Shown: positions 40,076-52,400, numbered from the stretch's first letter. The stretch is DNA of 64,000 nucleotides from Epiperipatus broadwayi (GCA_028023455.1 JAQFVV010006246.1:6028363-6092362), one strand, 5' to 3'. The notes: generated from the letters alone by a model not told the origin. Numbers and translations: made by a program.

Positions 40076-41050
40076 TCCTCAATATTAACATCTATTTTTG
40101 GCCACATCTGTCTTTACATATTGGGTACTTTATTTTCCCAGTCACTGGTAAAATTTTCAAATACATCTATTAAATATTGGTTCATCTCTTTCGTCATTAG
40201 ACCTTGATATGAGGGACATTCTATCAAAATCACTTCAAGTTTAACAACATCTTAGTTGGCTGTTACTTTCCTTACTTGGTAGGTCTTTTACTTGGTCTCT
40301 GAACAGGATATGAGAGTGCTTCCCTCTTTAACTAGATAGCATGTTAAATCTGTAAATCAGTCTTGATTCTACTATTAGTTTCATTACTTCTATTTCTTTA
40401 TTGATTTCTATAAGGATTATAAATGCTACCAATGGATGCATCACTCTTCTTGAATGATGGTTGGGCTACTGTAAGAAGTTTGCTTTCTTCATTCAGATTG
40501 TGGTAATTCATATTTGCAGTATTCAAGAAATCTGCCACCTCTTTAGTAATTTTTCTATCAGTACTAATAACCATCTGCTCAATCCTGAAAGGTAAGTTCT
40601 GCCTTATTATAATTATTACTTGACTTTCAGTGATCCCACATGCAGACAGTGTTCATAATCTGGCAACCTGTCTTCTGAAGACTTGTATATAGGTTTCATG
40701 TCCTTTTATTGAAATTTCTCTTGCATGATCTGATACTTTATCACTTCCTGTCTTTCTTCTGACTAAAAATTGTTTAAGGTCTGTTTTTTATATTCCAGAT
40801 AAGTAGTTGGTTTGCTTATCAGCGAATTCCACCATTTCTTAGTCTGTCGATTTGCCCTTTTTCAATTAGCAGATTCAATCAAAATAACTTTCTAGAGTAT
40901 CTAGATGCTTAGTTGGCATCTCTTCTGCATCAGCTTTTAAATGTTTCTATTTTTAAAAATTGGTTGATACTTTTTATATTTTCACCAAGTCCATATTGGC
41001 TTTTGTTTTCATTGAACCATTATATCCATAGTGTTTACATTGATTTTCCT

Positions 41051-41580
41051 CTATATTGTTGTACTGTCTCTCAGTTTATTACAGTCTGCTTTTATGCCAT
41101 TTGTGACATCCATTTCCTTTAATGAAGAATTCTCCATTGGAAGTGTCCTTATTTTTTCTTCATCTTTCAAAACTGTTTCTTGTACATTATCTTGGTAAGT
41201 TCTAACAGCTTCATAGACCATATTATGGACACCTACAGATGATTTCTCTATGAACTCCATCTTTTCCTGAACTTGTCCATCTATTTGCTTTATCATCTCT
41301 TTGTAATTGATTTGAACATAAGCTTCTTTCATTTTTTCTTGATTTCTATCTCATTTATTATGCATTTCTATAATTTCTATCTGTATTTTTTCTTGAATTT
41401 GGTTTACTGCTAGCATTTTATCATTTTCTTTCATTTGTTTATCTCTTCTATCATTATCTTCTTCTATTTGTTCTTTCATTTGTTTATTTCTTCTATCATT
41501 ATCTTCTATTTGTTATTTCATTTGTTTATCTCTTATATCATTATCTTCTTTCATTTGGTTCATTACTGCTAGGAACATTT
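41051..41580 (-). pseudogene. gag-like coiled-coil segment with internal repeats
   Basis: The 5' part (41580-41390) has three to four ~45-48-bp tandem units encoding a charged NDRRxKQMKE-type repeat. It is followed by a 93-codon segment (MKEAYVQINYKEMIKQ..., 41332-41051) rich in Lys, Glu and Gln with heptad-like spacing. Coiled-coil N-terminal gag regions are common in gypsy elements. Assigned by position upstream of protease and RT, not by a diagnostic motif. Confidence 0.5.
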
Positions 41581-41599
41581 CCAATGTGAGTGCGGATGC

Positions 41600-43543
41600 T
41601 GCTGGCTTTTTTCCTCAGGCTTTTACAAAGTTGAGCTATCCTCTTCTGTCACTGTCTCAGCCTCCATTGGTTGACGTACTCCAGTATCAAGTGACTGCAT
41701 ACTTATTTGTTGTTCAATCATTTTTAGTTCATTATTTTTTCATTTTTTCCATTTGTTCTATCAGTTAATAGCAACATCAGTTCCATTCCAGTACAATGCT
41801 ATACATATGCTCCCTCCTTCAATTTTAATTCTGTTTTTTTACTTTTTTTTTATTCCAAAAAGAATTTTCCTTTCCTTTTATACATCACACACATGCTTCT
41901 TTATTTGAATAAGATGTCTGAGGCTTTCAATATTATTGATGCCACTTTATGTAAGACGTCTTTTCTATCAGAATAAAACATTCAGTGCCACCACATTGTT
42001 GGCATTAATTTCTGTAATGGTAACTCTGGTCAATAACAACAAAAGCAGTAGAATATACATGTAAAATAATATGAGGCTAGGAATTATTTATCTAAAACTC
42101 ATTCTTCTTACAGGTATTCATTTGCTTTAGCTATCATACATTTCAGATGTAACAGAATAGAGAGCTAGTTCTCAGAGCTATGGGGGGAGTTATTATATTG
42201 GTTGTGTGTGTAATATTTATTGCTTTTATTTTATTAGCGAGGGTTATATATAAATTAAAAGTAATACATCAGTATGCCAACTTGATATAATTAATTTGTA
42301 TGCTTTTCATAAAATAATGAAATATTTTATTTTATTATTACTGTCATGAATGCATGAAACAACAATTGATAAGTTGATAAATAAAGAAATAATTTATTAA
42401 TGAGAAAAATAAAATAATAAATCAATCAATAAGTAATAAAATAAATCATTAGAATCATTTTTGGAAATTTCCTTTTTTGGGTATTTTTCACTTCAGAGAT
42501 TATAATAAAAGTTCAAATGCCTTCTTTCTTTATAATTTTATGTAATAATTTTTCACATAAAAAAAAAGAAATATCTTCATTTATCCCTTTTCTGGAAATA
42601 AATTTAAATGCTTTATTATTAGAGATTATTATAGTTCGTACTCTAAAAAAATTCAAGTTCAAATATTATATTTCTATAATTCTTCTATGAATATGAAAAT
42701 AAAATCATTTTGACAACTTTGAAAATAGTTTTCATCCTTTATTTTTTTTAAAAAAGTTCCTAATATTCTTTTCCTTTATTTATCCTGAATATCCATAAAT
42801 AACAAATATTATCAAAGCATTTCAAGTTTTATTTTTAAAATATCTTACTGCTATCTTGAAAGTCTTTGTTTTCTTAAATATTTTTCTTTCTTTTTGTATC
42901 ATTAAGTGAAACATTTAATGTGTTCATATCCTTATTTCTTATCTAGCTATCCATTTTCCTTTGCTAATAACGGTTTTAAAGCTAGTTGATAAGGAATGTA
43001 GATTGGGCAATTGCACTAGATTGGAACCAGTGAGCTATTTACTTTTACTTAGCACTTTATCTTCCATGCAAACCTTAGTATAAATAAACTTTCCATCATT
43101 TTAAATAAAAAAAAATCACTTATGTATATGTAAAGGATTATTTAATAGATAATTCATTTTGTTTTCTTTTTTCTGCTTCAAAGAAGAAGGTGAGAAAGAA
43201 TGAGAGAAAAAAAATCTATCTCATTTTAATATTTTTCAATGTTATTTACATATCAACATTTTAACTGTATTTTTATAAATATTTTTGGGTCATCTCCATA
43301 ATAAATTGAATGTATTTTATTTTTTAAAAAAGGGAAAATTGATTAAATGAATATCTCATGTTATTTTTTTGAAAATATAATAATGAAAATTTAGCATAAC
43401 CAATATAGCTGTTACAATATATTTAAAAGCTTTGTAGTAGTTTATTCTAAAATGTAATTGTTTTAACTATAATATAATACTAATACATTGCACTTATTTA
43501 CCACAAAAAATATTCATTTGTTTATCTTTAGTAAACAATATAT
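41600..43543. other. AT-rich DNA, possible gypsy leader/LTR
   Basis: No gene seen. Near 41985-42005 the minus strand reads CCAACAATGTGGTGGCACTG, which could be an LTR end plus primer-binding site. No matching second LTR was found. Confidence 0.4.
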
Positions 43544-43551
43544 ATACTAAA

Positions 43552-44390
43552 GATAGGTGTGATTTACGCCCAATGTGGCCACTTGATGATATCGTTTCTC
43601 TGCAAAAGCACAGAAATATACTGTTTACATGGCCCAACTTACAGCCTATAGAACAGTTCTGTTCATATTAGCCATTAGCAGGCCTAGATGGCATTGCACA
43701 CTGTGCTTCTTGTCACTATGGAAATCGTGCACACTTCACAGATCAGTACTATAGGATGTGGAGGGTGTATGGAATTCAACTGGCCATAAGTGTTTTTATG
43801 TGCATTGGAAGTAATGATCTTACACCTTACCTGATGTACTATTACATACTAATAATTGTAATCCTGTTGTGCATTTCCCTACACATCTTGGAAGGTGAAA
43901 ACATTTGCAAAAGGATATGTCCCAGAACCATTTCACATAAGTCACGTGAAAAGGCACATTTGTGGGAGAACAGCTATGAAAGTAATGAAATGGCTGTCAT
44001 TGTTTGTTGTTTTGGAAATCATAATCTTTGCTATCTCAGACTAGTGCAGTATTGGCCGATCCTTTGGATCATCAAAACCAATGTTGTCCCCACTGCATTC
44101 CTGCACTATGCACTGAAAGATTGGATCTGTAAAACCATCGGATCCCCCCACGAACATTCCAGCACTATGTGCCAAAATGTATAATGTAATTAGAAAATGT
44201 AATTTAGAAAATAATGAAATGTATAATGTAATTTAGAAAATAATGTTGGTTCGTAAATTTTTTAAAAATACTTTTAAAATTGTCGGAGAACAGAAAGCAA
44301 AAAATTATCGACTCAGTAATGTTACATTTTATTATTTTTTCAAGCAACAATCCCATCAAGCGGCCACATTGGGCATAAGTCACAACAACC
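43552..44390. mobile_element. TIR DNA transposon (839 bp) with 8-bp TSD
   Basis: ATACTAAA at 43544-43551 and 44391-44398 flanks an element. Its ends pair as GGTGTGATTTACGCCCAATGTGGCCACTTGATG and the complement of CATCAAGCGGCCACATTGGGCATAAGTCACAACAACC. An 8-bp target duplication is typical of hAT elements. It shares subterminal sequence with the 926-2639 element. It has no transposase; a 142-codon + frame (43756-44184) has no recognisable domain and may be chance. Confidence 0.85.
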
Positions 44391-44398
44391 ATACTAAA

Positions 44399-45017
44399 TA
44401 TATAAAAGAAAATGCTAATCTGATTTACTTCATTTATTGATCATTTATATCACAAATAATAGTCAATTTATTATAATTGTTATTCTATGAACAACTTATT
44501 ACTTATCTCAAATAATAATTTCTTTATCTTATATATATTTCAATTATTATACTTATGATCATCTATAAATGAATGAAAACAAGTTACTATATAAAAGTTT
44601 GTTATAATTGTTTAAATTTTATTCTAGAGTTATTAAAATTTTATTTTTAGTTAATTATTTATATATATCCATCTACACACACACACACATATATATATAT
44701 ACACTGAATGGCTTTAAAAACAATAATATAAATAATTATGAAATAAATAAGATATACAATTGCTTAATAATGATAATATATTAAACAAAGTATATACATG
44801 TAAAGTTCACTGTTCTTAAAGTCCCTTTGTTAAATTCATGCAAAAAATCTATGAAATGACAATATTTTTTACAAGTATAGTAATTCCAAGAGCTTATTTC
44901 CTTTTTAAAATATTCAAAGCTTTTTAATATAAATAATCCTTAGCAAGTTATAACAAGGTTTAATATTTTAGACAACCCAAAATAATAAGCTCTGTTCTTA
45001 TCTTTCTTAAAATGATT
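44399..45017. other. AT-rich DNA with (CA)n(TA)n microsatellite
   Basis: The microsatellite lies at 44680-44701; nothing else is supported. Confidence 0.6.
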
Positions 45018-45739
45018 AAATTATTATCCATTTGGTCATAATCTTGGTACACAAATAGATATATTTTAACGCATATAGTAAAACTTTATAAGCATTTTAA
45101 AGTCTTTCTGAATGCATTTCAGTTGTTAAAATAGGTTTTGCAATTTACATGAAACATTTTTTAATATTACATTTTAAAATTTATTCACTGCAAAATGCTG
45201 TACACCAACTAAAGTGATAGAGATGTATAGAAAGAGAGACTGAGTCATTTAAATCATGGATAATTTATATAATTTGTTTACTGATGTAACATTTAAGTCC
45301 TTGCTCTAGATACGGTATCTAATGAGCACCTCAAATTTATCCTTTTAATTCACTCAGTGATTATTCCATTTATTTGAGTTCATTCAAATATAATGTTCCT
45401 GAACAAAAATGTTTCCTTTTAATTTTTAAAAAGAAAATATTGTAAAATAAAAATAATAATGATTTTAATCTCTTCTCACTAAATTACAAATCAGAGAATA
45501 ATAAAAAAATACATTTGTTTGTTTAACAAAAATAATATCTTTAATAACAATATTACGGTACTTGGGTATTATTCTTGCAACCTAGGATAGATAGGACGAC
45601 TATTCACATACGCGATAAACGTGTAATCTTGCGTATATGAAATAAACACGCACTTTTTTCTCCTCGAAAAACGTGTTTTTGAACGTGCACAAAACATGTT
45701 TTAAAATGTGTCAACAAAACACAATTTCTTACATGTCAA

Positions 45740-46990
45740 AACTTCTTATTGTCGTTCGTTTTTGGAAATTATTGCACTTGCTGATTGAAAATTTTGTTTT
45801 TTACATTTTAAAGTTACTTGTTGTTATTGTTATTTTGTTTGATCATTTTTAATTTCATCTTCTGAGTTTTTATTCAATCTGATCAAAGTGCTGAAATTAA
45901 CACTTATTTTTTGATTTATTAATTGAATTAAAACGTTGATTTTGTTTATGTGCTAAAAGTGCTGCATTTTAAAGTAATTTTTGGATATACTAATTGAAAT
46001 AATTCGTTGACTGATATTTTTTTATTTACGAATTAAGTTAATACATTAACTTTGTAAATATTGTTGTTGTTTCTTTTTATCTGTTCAAAGTGCTGCAACT
46101 TATAGTTATTTCTCAAGTCTGAAAACCATCTATCTGATCATATTTGTACAATCTATTTTTTTTAATTATGAATTGAAGTAAAGCATTGAGTTTGTTATTT
46201 ATGTTTTTTCCTTTTATTTGCTTTCATATAAAAATCGATTTACTCCTGCTTACACTGACATGACAACACCTTTTCCATGTTGAATGATATCAAGAACATT
46301 TTTCCTTCTGTCTAAAAACCATCTGATCCAAATGCTGAAACTAATACTTATTTTTTTATTTAGTAACTGAATTAAAATGTTGACTTTGTTAATACTGTTG
46401 TTTCCTTTGATCTGCTCAAAGTGCTTTAATTTACAGTTATTTCGCCAGTCTAACAACTATCTGATCAGAGTGTGCTGCAATTTACAGTTATTTCTCGAAT
46501 TATTAATGGAATTAATACGTTCACTTTATATTTACTGCTGTGACTAGATTATTATTACTGCTGTTGTTTCTTTTTGATTTGCTCAAAGTGCTGCTGCTTT
46601 TCCAATTTCCTGTTACTTTTCCAGTCTGAAAAGCATCTGTTCAAAGTGCTGCAATTTACAATTACCCATTTTTCTAATTACTAATTGAATTAATACATTG
46701 ACTTTGGTATTACTGTTGTTTCCTTTTACTTGCTTTGAGATCAAAAACATTTTTAATTCTATTTATAAAACAACACATCAAAATGCAGCAATTTCTAGTT
46801 ATTTCTCCAGTCGAAAAACTAACTGATCATAGTGTTGCAATTTAGAATTCTTATTCTATTTTTTGTATTCAATTAATACGTTGACTTTTCTACTCAAAGA
46901 GCTGCAGGAATTTACTGTTTTTTTCTTTTACTAATTGAATAAATACGTTGACTTTATTATTATTGCTGTTTTTTTTTTTTTGGACAACAT
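45740..46990. repeat. Degenerate tandem repeats, ~65-190-bp spacing
   Basis: The motif AATTGAATTAATACGTTGACTTT recurs about nine times (near 45928, 45998, 46030, 46170, 46367, 46498, 46683, 46870, 46936). It alternates with CAAAGTGCTGCAATTTACAGTTATTTC and CCAGTCTGAAAACCATCTGATC. Confidence 0.75.
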
Positions 46991-47529
46991 TCGTTTCAAA
47001 AAATAAATTGCCATTGGTTATTGCTTGGTAAAATTTCATTATTTAGCATGTACTGCGCAATCACGTGCTCTACAACCATGTCAGAGAAGTAGGAATGGTG
47101 GGGAGGGGGCTGATAATCGCATTTTGTATGTAAGAATTCCATTACAAATTAAAAGTTTAAACTACAACACTCTATTTCAGACAGTAAGTAGCCTTTTGTT
47201 GAATGTTTTGTAATGTGATTTTAAAAACTATTTGTACAAATTTCGGTATTTTTTTTAGTTTTAAATCATTCAATTAAATTTAGCATTCAAGCATCGTCTG
47301 CTTAAGTGTCTATTTCATAGAATTTTTTTTTACTTTTAAAAAGATATATTTGTGTTGTGTTAATTTCGTGCAGAAAAATGGATCCCATATGTCTTCATTA
47401 CTACATTTTTTTTGAAACTGATGGAAGAAAATTACAAAATGTGGTTGATTGTTTGCGTCTGTCTACATTGCATAGAAGTACGTGTATATTTCCTATAAAA
47501 TTTATTTTTGTGTATTTTTCTAAAACTAT

Positions 47530-47711
47530 TGGGTATTATTCCTGCAACCAAGGAAAGGAAGGAGGACTTCTCACATTCGTATCAAAGCATTGCTAACTTT
47601 GTAATGTTTGGTGTTGCCAAAATCACAACATTAAAAAGTTAGCAGTGTATTGATACGAATGTGAAAAGTCCTCCTATCTTTCCTTGATAGCAGGAATAAT
47701 ACCCAAGTACC
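47530..47711. repeat. Internal hairpin repeating the transposon terminus
   Basis: TTGGGTATTATTCCTGCAACCAAGG...GAGGACTTCTCACATTCGTATCAA...GCTAACTTTGTAATG is followed by its inverse copy, ending at the element's right terminus. The right TIR is therefore duplicated head to head. Confidence 0.8.
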
Positions 47712-48447
47712 ATATAACTTTAAAAATATGTGATTTTAAATTTACACAATAATCTAAATATACATACATATAATTGCTGTTAAAATATGCAAATAGACAA
47801 AATATTAATGTAAAATCTATCAAAATATATGTTCAAACTTATGTAATATTCCTATAGTAAGACAAAATTTAACATAAGAAATCACTTATATTATTTAAAT
47901 AATAATAATAAAGAATCACAAATTAAAATAAGCATCATTTGAGATCCTAAACAGTCAATAATGTATAATATCATGGCAACAATGTTTTTTTTTTAAATAT
48001 GACAATACCTATTTTAAATCTAATCGACAATGGTACAATGTATATATATATTTAAAAAAAAATCATTTATTCATTTATTTTTTTAATTATAAATAAGTCA
48101 AACAGAATTTTTTTTTCTAGATGATTAAAGTTGAATGTTAATGGTGAATATGGTGCAGTGTGTAGAATATAAGGTCTGGGCTTGGCATATAAGTGTAGCT
48201 TGAAATTTCCATTCTGTAGGTAATTCAATTTATTCTAACAATAATTCCTTAAGAAAAATAGATAATTAATTAAGATAAAATAAATTAATTCTTTTAAAAC
48301 AGTTTGGCAAGTTAAAACTCTAGATTTTCTTTTAGCATAATTAAAATGAAAGTTTATGGAAAATGAACAATAAATAATATCACTTATTGTCAAAAAAATT
48401 CATATTAGCTGCTGTTGATGAAGATATTATTTCAAAATCTTTTAAAG

Positions 48448-51163
48448 CAGTGGTTCTTAACCTGTGGGTCATGACCCCTTTGAGGTCGAACAACTCTTAC
48501 ACAAGGGTCGCCCACAATCAGATTCACCCACATACGAGTATCCCATGTGATGTCACTATCGCACCAACTCCATTACATACATCCCATACAACTACAGTAT
48601 ATGTGATAGGGTTAACGCCATAATGTACTTATGCAGATCAGTCACATATGTGTAGAGAGCATCTACTGTGTTAAAAACAGCTAATATGTTGAACGCAGTA
48701 GTATTGGAAAAAAAAAAAACCAATACTTCATGAATTATAATTACTGGCTAAATTTAAAATCATCAACTACTGCAAAAAATATCTGTAACATGGAAACTTA
48801 ATCTGAATGCTGATCGTTTTTTTTATCTTCAATTGTGGTTGATGCGAATACTGCCTTTTTATGATAGTAGCAGGTATGTAAAAAAAACAGCACCGAGAAT
48901 GGTAAATCATAGGAAACTTTAATGAGCTGTATTGACTGAACTATGCCATGTATCATCTTTTGTATTATTAAAATTTATTGTTATATATTATTTTCATTAG
49001 CAAACCATCCTATGACAATGGATCGTGTAGAGAAGAATGTTAAGAAAAGAAAATATATTGAGGATTTTTTGCAATATGGTTTTACCTCAATAATTATAGC
49101 AGGAATTGAGAAATCACAATGTGTTATTTGTTAAGAAGTTCTATCAGCTTAATCTATGAAGCCGAATAAACTAAAATGCCATTTTGATAACAAGCATTCG
49201 AGCTTTGCTGACAAGGATACCAACTATTTTAGAAGCAAAGCTGATGGACTCAAGAAAGTCAGATTTGATACTGATGGCAAATATTACAAACAAAACATAG
49301 CAGCCATTGAAACTTCATATTTGGTGGCTCTTAGAATCACCAGAGCTATGAAACCTCACACCATTGCTGAGGTTTGACTGTTGCCAGCAGCCAAGGACAT
49401 TGTTCGAGTTATGATTGGAGACAAATTTGTTATGAAATTGAATGCAATTTCCTTATCTAATGACACTGTTCATAGAAGAATAGATGATATGTCTGCTGAT
49501 ATTTTTGATCAGGTAATCTAGGAAATTAAATCTGTACCACTTTCAGTATTTAGTATCCAGCTTGATGAATCTACAGATGTTGCAAATTGCTCACACTTAC
49601 TGGTTTATGTGAGGTATATTAATGATGATGACTTTAAAGATGAGTTTCTTTTTTGCAAACCTCTTGAAATAAAAACTACTGCATGTGATGTATTTGACAC
49701 AGTTGGTTCATTTCTGAAAGAAAATAAGATCTCATGGGAAAAAGTTTGTGGTGTTTGCATAGATGGTGCTCCAGCAATGCTAGGATGTCAATCTGGATTT
49801 CAACATTTGGTATTGAATGAGCCACCAAAAGTCATTGGAACTCACTGTATGATTCATTGACAAATATTAGCAACAAAGACGCTGCCACAAGAGTTACAAG
49901 AAGTTATGAAAAGCATCATAAGTTATGTCAATTTTATAAAAGTGAGCCTTGTAAATAGTTGACTGTTTTTGCAACTATACAATGAGTTGGATGCTCCGAA
50001 CATTGCTCGCTATTTTACACTGAAGTAAGATGGTTGTCAAGAGGGAAGGTTTTGAAACATGTTTTTGAGCTTCGTGATGAACTCAAAATGTTTTTAATCA
50101 GAAGGCAAAAACCACAGTTTGAAGCACTTTTTGGTGACAAAAATGAACTGCAGAAAATAGCTTACTTGGTTGACATCTTTGCCATCTTGAATGAGTTAAA
50201 ATTTATCACTGCAAAGATCAAATGCAACATGCCTCAATTTGTCTGAAAAGATCCGATTATTCCAAATGAAACTTCAGCTTTGGCAAAAAAAAATAGATGA
50301 AAATAAAATTTACATGTTGCCTACTTTATCTGCTTTCTTTGAGGAACATGTCATTGAACCAGACAAAAAGATTACAATGATAATTTCTGTGAAAAAACAC
50401 TTGCACATGCTTGCAGATGAAATTTCATCATATTTTCCAAATCTACCTGACACCCCATTTGCACTTGCCAGAAGCCCATTCACAGTCAAAGTTGAAGATG
50501 TTCTTGAGACAGCACAAGAGGAGTTTATTGAACTTATTAATAATGATGCAGTGAGAACTGATTTTTCTACAATGCCAGTTACAAAATTCTGGATCAAGTA
50601 TTTGCAGTTATATCCTGCTCTGTCTGAAACAGTGCTTCTTCCATTTCCAACAACATATCTTTGTGAAACAGGTTTTTCCAGCTTGTTGCTTATAAAGTCT
50701 AAATACAGAAGTAGACTTGTTGTGGAAGAGGATCTGCATTGTGCTCTTGCAAAGTTTACTGCCCCAAGAATTTCTGATCTGGTGAGAAAGAAGCAATCTC
50801 AACCTTCACACTGACCTTGGCTTTTATGCATACTGTCGCAAAATGTAGCAATATAGTTTGCTGTTGGTTATATTAAGACTATTACCATATTTCAAAAAAA
50901 AAAAATTCATTTATTTATAATTAGAAATAAATATTTCACAATATATAATTACATATTGTTTTTGTGATTAATCATTATGCTTTAATTATGTTCAATTTGT
51001 AATGAAAATACGTTCTACATATCAGATATTTGCATTACAATTCATAACAGTAGCAAAATTACAGTTATGAAATAGCAACAAAAATAATTTTAAGGTTGGC
51101 GATCACCGCAACATAAGGAACTGTATTAAAGGGTCGCAGCATTAGGACGGTTGAGAACCACTG
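48448..51163 (+). mobile_element. hAT (Buster-type) DNA transposon, 2.7 kb, inactive
   Basis: The ends CAGTGGTTCTTAACC (48448) and GGTTGAGAACCACTG (ending 51163) are typical hAT terminal inverted repeats. The flanks TTTTAAAG (48440-48447) and TTTTAATT (51164-51171) agree at six of eight bases, as expected for an old 8-bp target duplication. Inside lies a + strand transposase pseudogene. The element is otherwise complete. Confidence 0.92.
49018..50814 (+). pseudogene. Buster-type hAT transposase (ZBED5/SCAND3-like)
   Basis: From ATG 49018: a BED-type zinc finger (CVIC, then KLKCHFDNKH); the RNase-H-like catalytic core with first Asp in FSIQLDESTD; the second Asp in CIDGAPAMLG; the HCMIH cysteine-histidine insertion motif; and the catalytic Glu in YLCETGFSSLL. 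KSKYRSRL and the C-terminal helix follow. At least six in-frame stops and two or more frameshifts (after about 49990 and near 50235) break it. The last 191 codons (50239-50814) are intact. Vertebrate ZBED5- and SCAND3-like genes derive from such transposases. Confidence 0.9.
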
Positions 51164-51332
51164 TTTTAATTAAAGCATGATGACCTAGATAAGTTTTCTA
51201 TAGCCAGGTGTTTTTAATGAAATAAATCATTACTGAGGCCTATTGTTGAACTCTATTTCTCCATTTCTTTATTGTTTATTTGATCAAGAGCAAAATAAGA
51301 ATAGTAGTAGTTCATTTTAAAACAATTTATGT

Positions 51333-51374
51333 TGTGGGTTCGCCTCCCGGCCGATGCTGACATATGAAAAAAAA
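51333..51374 (+). repeat. SINE 3' fragment (B box and tail)
   Basis: GTGGGTTCGCCTCCCGGCCGATGCTGACATATGAAAAAAAAC matches the 3' half of the tRNA-derived repeat at 7271 and 16371, but with a better B box. Confidence 0.6.
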
Positions 51375-52400
51375 CAACAACTTTATATTAACATAAAAAA
51401 AACAACATCAAAAAAACAAATGTAGAATTATTAAAACTACCCAACTTGCTTGTGTGGAATTCAAATTTGCTCTGCCAATTTAGAATTCTTTTTCTATGTA
51501 TAAATGCATGATTTCTTAATAATAATTATTTAACAGATTTTAAAAAATGAATAAAGTAAATTATATTAATTTCCCAAATAAACACTTAATACATTTATTT
51601 AAAATAATAACATTTTCTTTGTTGCCTTTTCATTTCTAATCTATCTATTATTTCTTTAAAATAAATCAAATCTGTTTAAAATAAGACTAAATTCTAAGAA
51701 TAAGATATTACAATGCACACACATATACATTTCATTTACACGTTTATGTAAGATGTACTAAATGTAATGTATTTTAAATAAAATGTTTGCTCTTAAATTT
51801 TATTTTTAATGCGAATAAACAAAAATATTGACACTTCATTTAAAATGAAACGAAAACTAAATATTAACTCTATTCTAATGGATATCACATAATGCTTTAT
51901 ATATTATGTCAGTAAATTGATTTTAAGGTAAGAATTTATATTTTATAAGCGTCCTTATTTTTTTGAGCTAAACAATTTTTTTATTTATGAATTCAGATTG
52001 CTAAAATACATTCACTATTACATATAGATATATATATATATTAGAAAAATTGACTTTGATTAATATATCAGGATCAATATTTTACTGTAGTTAATTAGTC
52101 AAGATTATGTGTGAAAATAGATTTTATTGCTCTTTTTTAAATAAATTAGAAATTTGTTCAACATATATTACATTTTATTTTCAATTCAAGCTAAATGCTT
52201 TGGAAGCAAGAAATAAGAAACTTTTAAAATGGAATTCTTATATGAAAAGAGAAGTGGGTTCTTATGTGCTTAATATAGTAAGCTGATGCTTTCGATATTT
52301 CTGTAATGATATCATAATCATAGCAGTAATGGAGGTAACTGGTAATTTAAATTATATGTAAATAATGTGCAAATGAGTGGGTTTACATGACTGACTTTTT
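51375..52400. other. AT-rich DNA, no gene seen
   Basis: Short (TA)n run near 52030 only. Confidence 0.6.

Larger units (their letters stand above)
38990..41600 (-). mobile_element. Antisense Ty3/gypsy remnant (gag-PR-RT)
   Basis: On the minus strand: a gag-like, coiled-coil-rich region (41600 to about 40400), protease (40070 to 39780), and RT (39560 to about 39050). RNase H and integrase are not seen. Frames are broken throughout. I could not define LTRs with confidence; the flanking direct-repeat blocks are one possibility. Confidence 0.78.
45555..47711. mobile_element. TIR DNA transposon (2.15 kb) carrying satellite-like repeats
   Basis: The ends are (C)GGTACTTGGGTATTATTC...TGC and the complement of GCAGGAATAATACCCAAGTACC. 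The next ~35 bp also pair (AGGA..GATAGGA.GACT). Probable target TA or TTA. The interior (about 45740-46990) consists of degenerate tandem units, and the right end holds a second, nested hairpin. Two short frames (47025-47213, 47357-47596) have no known domain. Confidence 0.82.
45018..47995. repeat. Direct-repeat block, copy 2 (interrupted by a TIR element)
   Basis: Shared sequence 45018-45550 and 47706-47995 matches copy 1 (34961-38615). Comparison with copy 1 shows an empty site near 38238, so the 2.15 kb between is a clean insertion. Confidence 0.8.

Noticed and set aside
43170-43230. Possible AROS last exon (lysine-rich, AAGAAGAAGGTGAGAAAG)
   Set aside because: No open frame compatible with phase 0 beyond a few codons, and no acidic tail follows.
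43756-44184. 142-codon open frame as a real gene
   Set aside because: It lies inside a small TIR element, has no recognisable domain or splice support, and starts within repeat-family sequence. Kept only as a note.
45740-46990. CRISPR-like array
   Set aside because: The units are long, degenerate, irregularly spaced and inside a eukaryotic transposon. No cas genes are present.
47025-47596. Two open frames in the 2.15-kb TIR element as transposase exons (donor GTAAGT near 47180, acceptor GTGCAG near 47376)
   Set aside because: Joining at these sites puts the second segment in the wrong phase, and neither part shows a transposase motif.
49018-50814. Domesticated ZBED5/SCAND3-like host gene
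   Set aside because: Multiple stops and frameshifts plus matching TIRs at both ends show an inactive transposon, not a preserved gene.
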